A stretch of 64,000 nt of DNA, from positions 2,954,001 through 3,018,000 of the forward strand of contig BRXU01000013.1 in assembly GCA_030267565.1 (NCBI GenBank), given 5' to 3'. Each line of letters starts with the position of its first letter. The first letter of the stretch is position 1. The notes beneath the pieces are model-generated. The model did no database searches, was not told the origin of the DNA, and was given only the letters and a program-made list of their open reading frames with translations. This DNA is from Pleodorina starrii. Lineage: Eukaryota > Chlorophyta > Chlorophyceae > Chlamydomonadales > Volvocaceae. Below, in pieces: positions 63,101 to 64,000 of this stretch. The translations under genes were made by a program, and so were the position numbers.

Positions 63101-63746
63101 CTGCCCCTCCCCTCCCTTGTCCTCCCTCCCCCTCCCTCCCCCTCCCACACCCGTCAGGAGAGCACCGGCCGCCCCGGTGCCATCCACGTGTCATGTGCCA
63201 CCCGGCGGCTGCTGCCCCCCGAGGAGGACGAGCAGCTGTGGGCGCCCACGGGGGGAGTGGAGGTCAAGGGCAAGGGCTGCATGGACACGGTGAGAGCGGG
63301 GAGGGATTCGATAAGGCAGCATTCTTCGAGGCGGTGGTGAGGGGAGGAGCGAGGTGGCAACCACAGAAGTGTCGCCTCAAGAACAGTCCCTCCCACCCTG
63401 CTGGCCCCTGGCCTCAAACCCGCACCCTGTTGCACCGCCCCCCCCCCTTCAGTTCTTCTGGTCGCCTCACAGCGCTGGGGCCCGACGGCAGCGGAGCCGC
63501 TGTCAGCGGCGCGCTATGTTGCTGGCCACCCTGGGCTCCCTGTACACACACACCAGCACTGCTGCCAGGGAGTGGGCCAGGGAGGGGACGATGACGACGA
63601 CAACGACGACGATGCCAGCGGGAGGCGTGGCGGCAGGGTCGGAGCGAGGTGACCCGCGGGTCGCTGGGCCCGCCAGCGGCGGCCGCCACGGCCTCGCCAA
63701 CTTTGACATACCGGTACGTCCCACTGCGTCGTACTCATCCGGTTGA
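54114..63746 (+). CDS. Class III nucleotidyl (probable guanylate) cyclase 2, tandem paralogue
   Basis: Exons: 54114-54177, 54256-54725, 55169-55242, 55356-55440, 55576-55859, 56152-56386, 56775-57882, 58171-59246, 59517-60773, 61197-61448, 61736-61787, 62024-62331, 62584-62659, 62755-62783, 63158-63289, 63453-63746; phases close, giving 1931 residues. The start [12 protein letters not shown] suggests N-myristoylation, acylation of C4 and a basic patch. The order follows cyclase 1: N-terminal module ([15 protein letters not shown]), PAS-like segment ([15 protein letters not shown]), long Ala/Gly/Gln linkers, VVQTDVTSQ, helix [16 protein letters not shown], catalytic domain (about 1636-1834). 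Catalytic residues: D1653, E1693, D1697, C1778, N1785, R1789. An intron (61788-62023) splits FA|D in the active site and is absent from cyclase 1. Conversely, the cyclase 1 splits before VIQTDVTSK and within the preceding linker are missing here. Exon 9 could instead begin at 59481 in the same frame. Confidence 0.9.
57891..57987. other. Extremely A/T-rich island in cyclase 2 intron 7
   Basis: Nearly uninterrupted A/T for about 95 bp (TAATATATAATAATAAATAT and so on) just inside the donor, in a GC-rich locus. Only a couple of G/C bases are present. The matching intron of cyclase 1 (44455-44778) has no such island. Confidence 0.9.
61137..61160. repeat. Interstitial telomere-like repeat
   Basis: CCTAAAACCCTAAAACCCTA in cyclase 2 intron 9, about 40 bp upstream of the exon 10 acceptor; it matches the Chlamydomonas-type telomere unit TTTTAGGG on the opposite strand. 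Confidence 0.7.
63651..63662. repeat. GACCCNNGGGTC palindromic motif, representative copy
   Basis: One of 14 copies of GACCC-NN-GGGTC. Others start at 5327, 6209, 6237, 6658, 9779, 9845, 16479, 16517, 21823, 29449, 43968, 45074 and 56092. This copy lies inside the last coding exon of cyclase 2, where it encodes GDPRV. Confidence 0.85.
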
Positions 63747-64000
63747 AGGGTTTCTCATGCTGGGTGTGGTTTCGGAGCGCGCGGCTGGCTGGAGAAGTTT
63801 GAACTGGCGGGCTTCAAGGAGAGGAGAGGAGGGAAAGATCTGGGGTCGGCGCCGGGGTGTTGGGAAGCTGCGCGCTCGGCCGCTCAAGAAACCCTAAGGA
63901 ATTCAGGAAAGCGGTATTTAGGATTTGGTGCGGCCTAACCTTCATCCAGAGGGCTTCGTGCAACTGGCAGAAGGAGAAAGCTGTCCGGAAATTCGGGGGC
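63747..64000. other. Downstream flank of cyclase 2
   Basis: Presumed start of the 3' UTR of cyclase 2. No clear TGTAA signal and no further gene were seen before the window ends. Confidence 0.5.

Noticed and set aside
1..64000. tRNA, rRNA, reverse transcriptase or transposase genes
   Set aside because: I looked for cloverleaf B-box patterns, conserved rRNA cores and RT/transposase motifs and recognised none; a tRNAscan-SE or Rfam/Pfam search would settle this.

Overview
The window reads as nuclear DNA of a green alga of the Chlamydomonas/Volvox (volvocine) type. It is GC-rich, the genes are cut into many short exons by GT-AG introns, exons carry long Ala/Gly/Pro/Ser/Gln runs, and introns are full of simple repeats. 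All exon models below were built by hand from splice-site consensus, reading-phase continuity and family motifs. Every intron phase closes and each final length is a multiple of three, but no transcript was available.

Layout: 947-9097 (+) is a Ca2+-dependent protein kinase with four EF-hands and a roughly 725-residue low-complexity tail. 13390-16821 (+) is a PPPDE/DeSI-type thiol isopeptidase. 19813-22655 (+) is a single-KH-domain RNA-binding protein whose 3' end is uncertain. 25127-25548 (+) holds two orphan exon-like blocks. 27183-33581 (-) is an acyl-CoA-binding protein with kelch repeats and a coiled-coil tail. It is divergent, across 412 bp, from 33994-36019 (+), a probably plastid-targeted DUF493 protein with a GC-AG intron. 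38259-50744 (+) and 54114-63746 (+) are two tandem paralogous class III nucleotidyl cyclases of about 2008 and 1931 residues, each with a PAS-like region. The remaining stretches (1-946, 9098-13389, 16822-19812, 22656-27182, 36020-38258, 50745-54113, 63747-64000) hold no gene I can support, mainly repeats and spacer.

Functional theme: the kinase and both cyclases start with Met-Gly and fit N-myristoylation, and the cyclases have nearby Cys that could be acylated. No transmembrane segment was noticed, so they are predicted to be lipid-anchored signalling enzymes. Both cyclases carry the Glu/Cys pair typical of guanylate cyclases, so cGMP synthesis is the best guess.

Most notable sequence findings: (i) the two cyclases share three tracts of about 98% nucleotide identity, one spanning an intron, separated by clearly diverged DNA, which points to ectopic gene conversion; (ii) an interspersed 12-bp palindrome-like motif GACCCNNGGGTC occurs 14 times; (iii) a roughly 35-bp element recurs in introns; (iv) the 3' end of a cyclase exon, splice donor included, is tandemly triplicated; (v) a nearly pure A/T island of about 95 bp sits in one cyclase intron.
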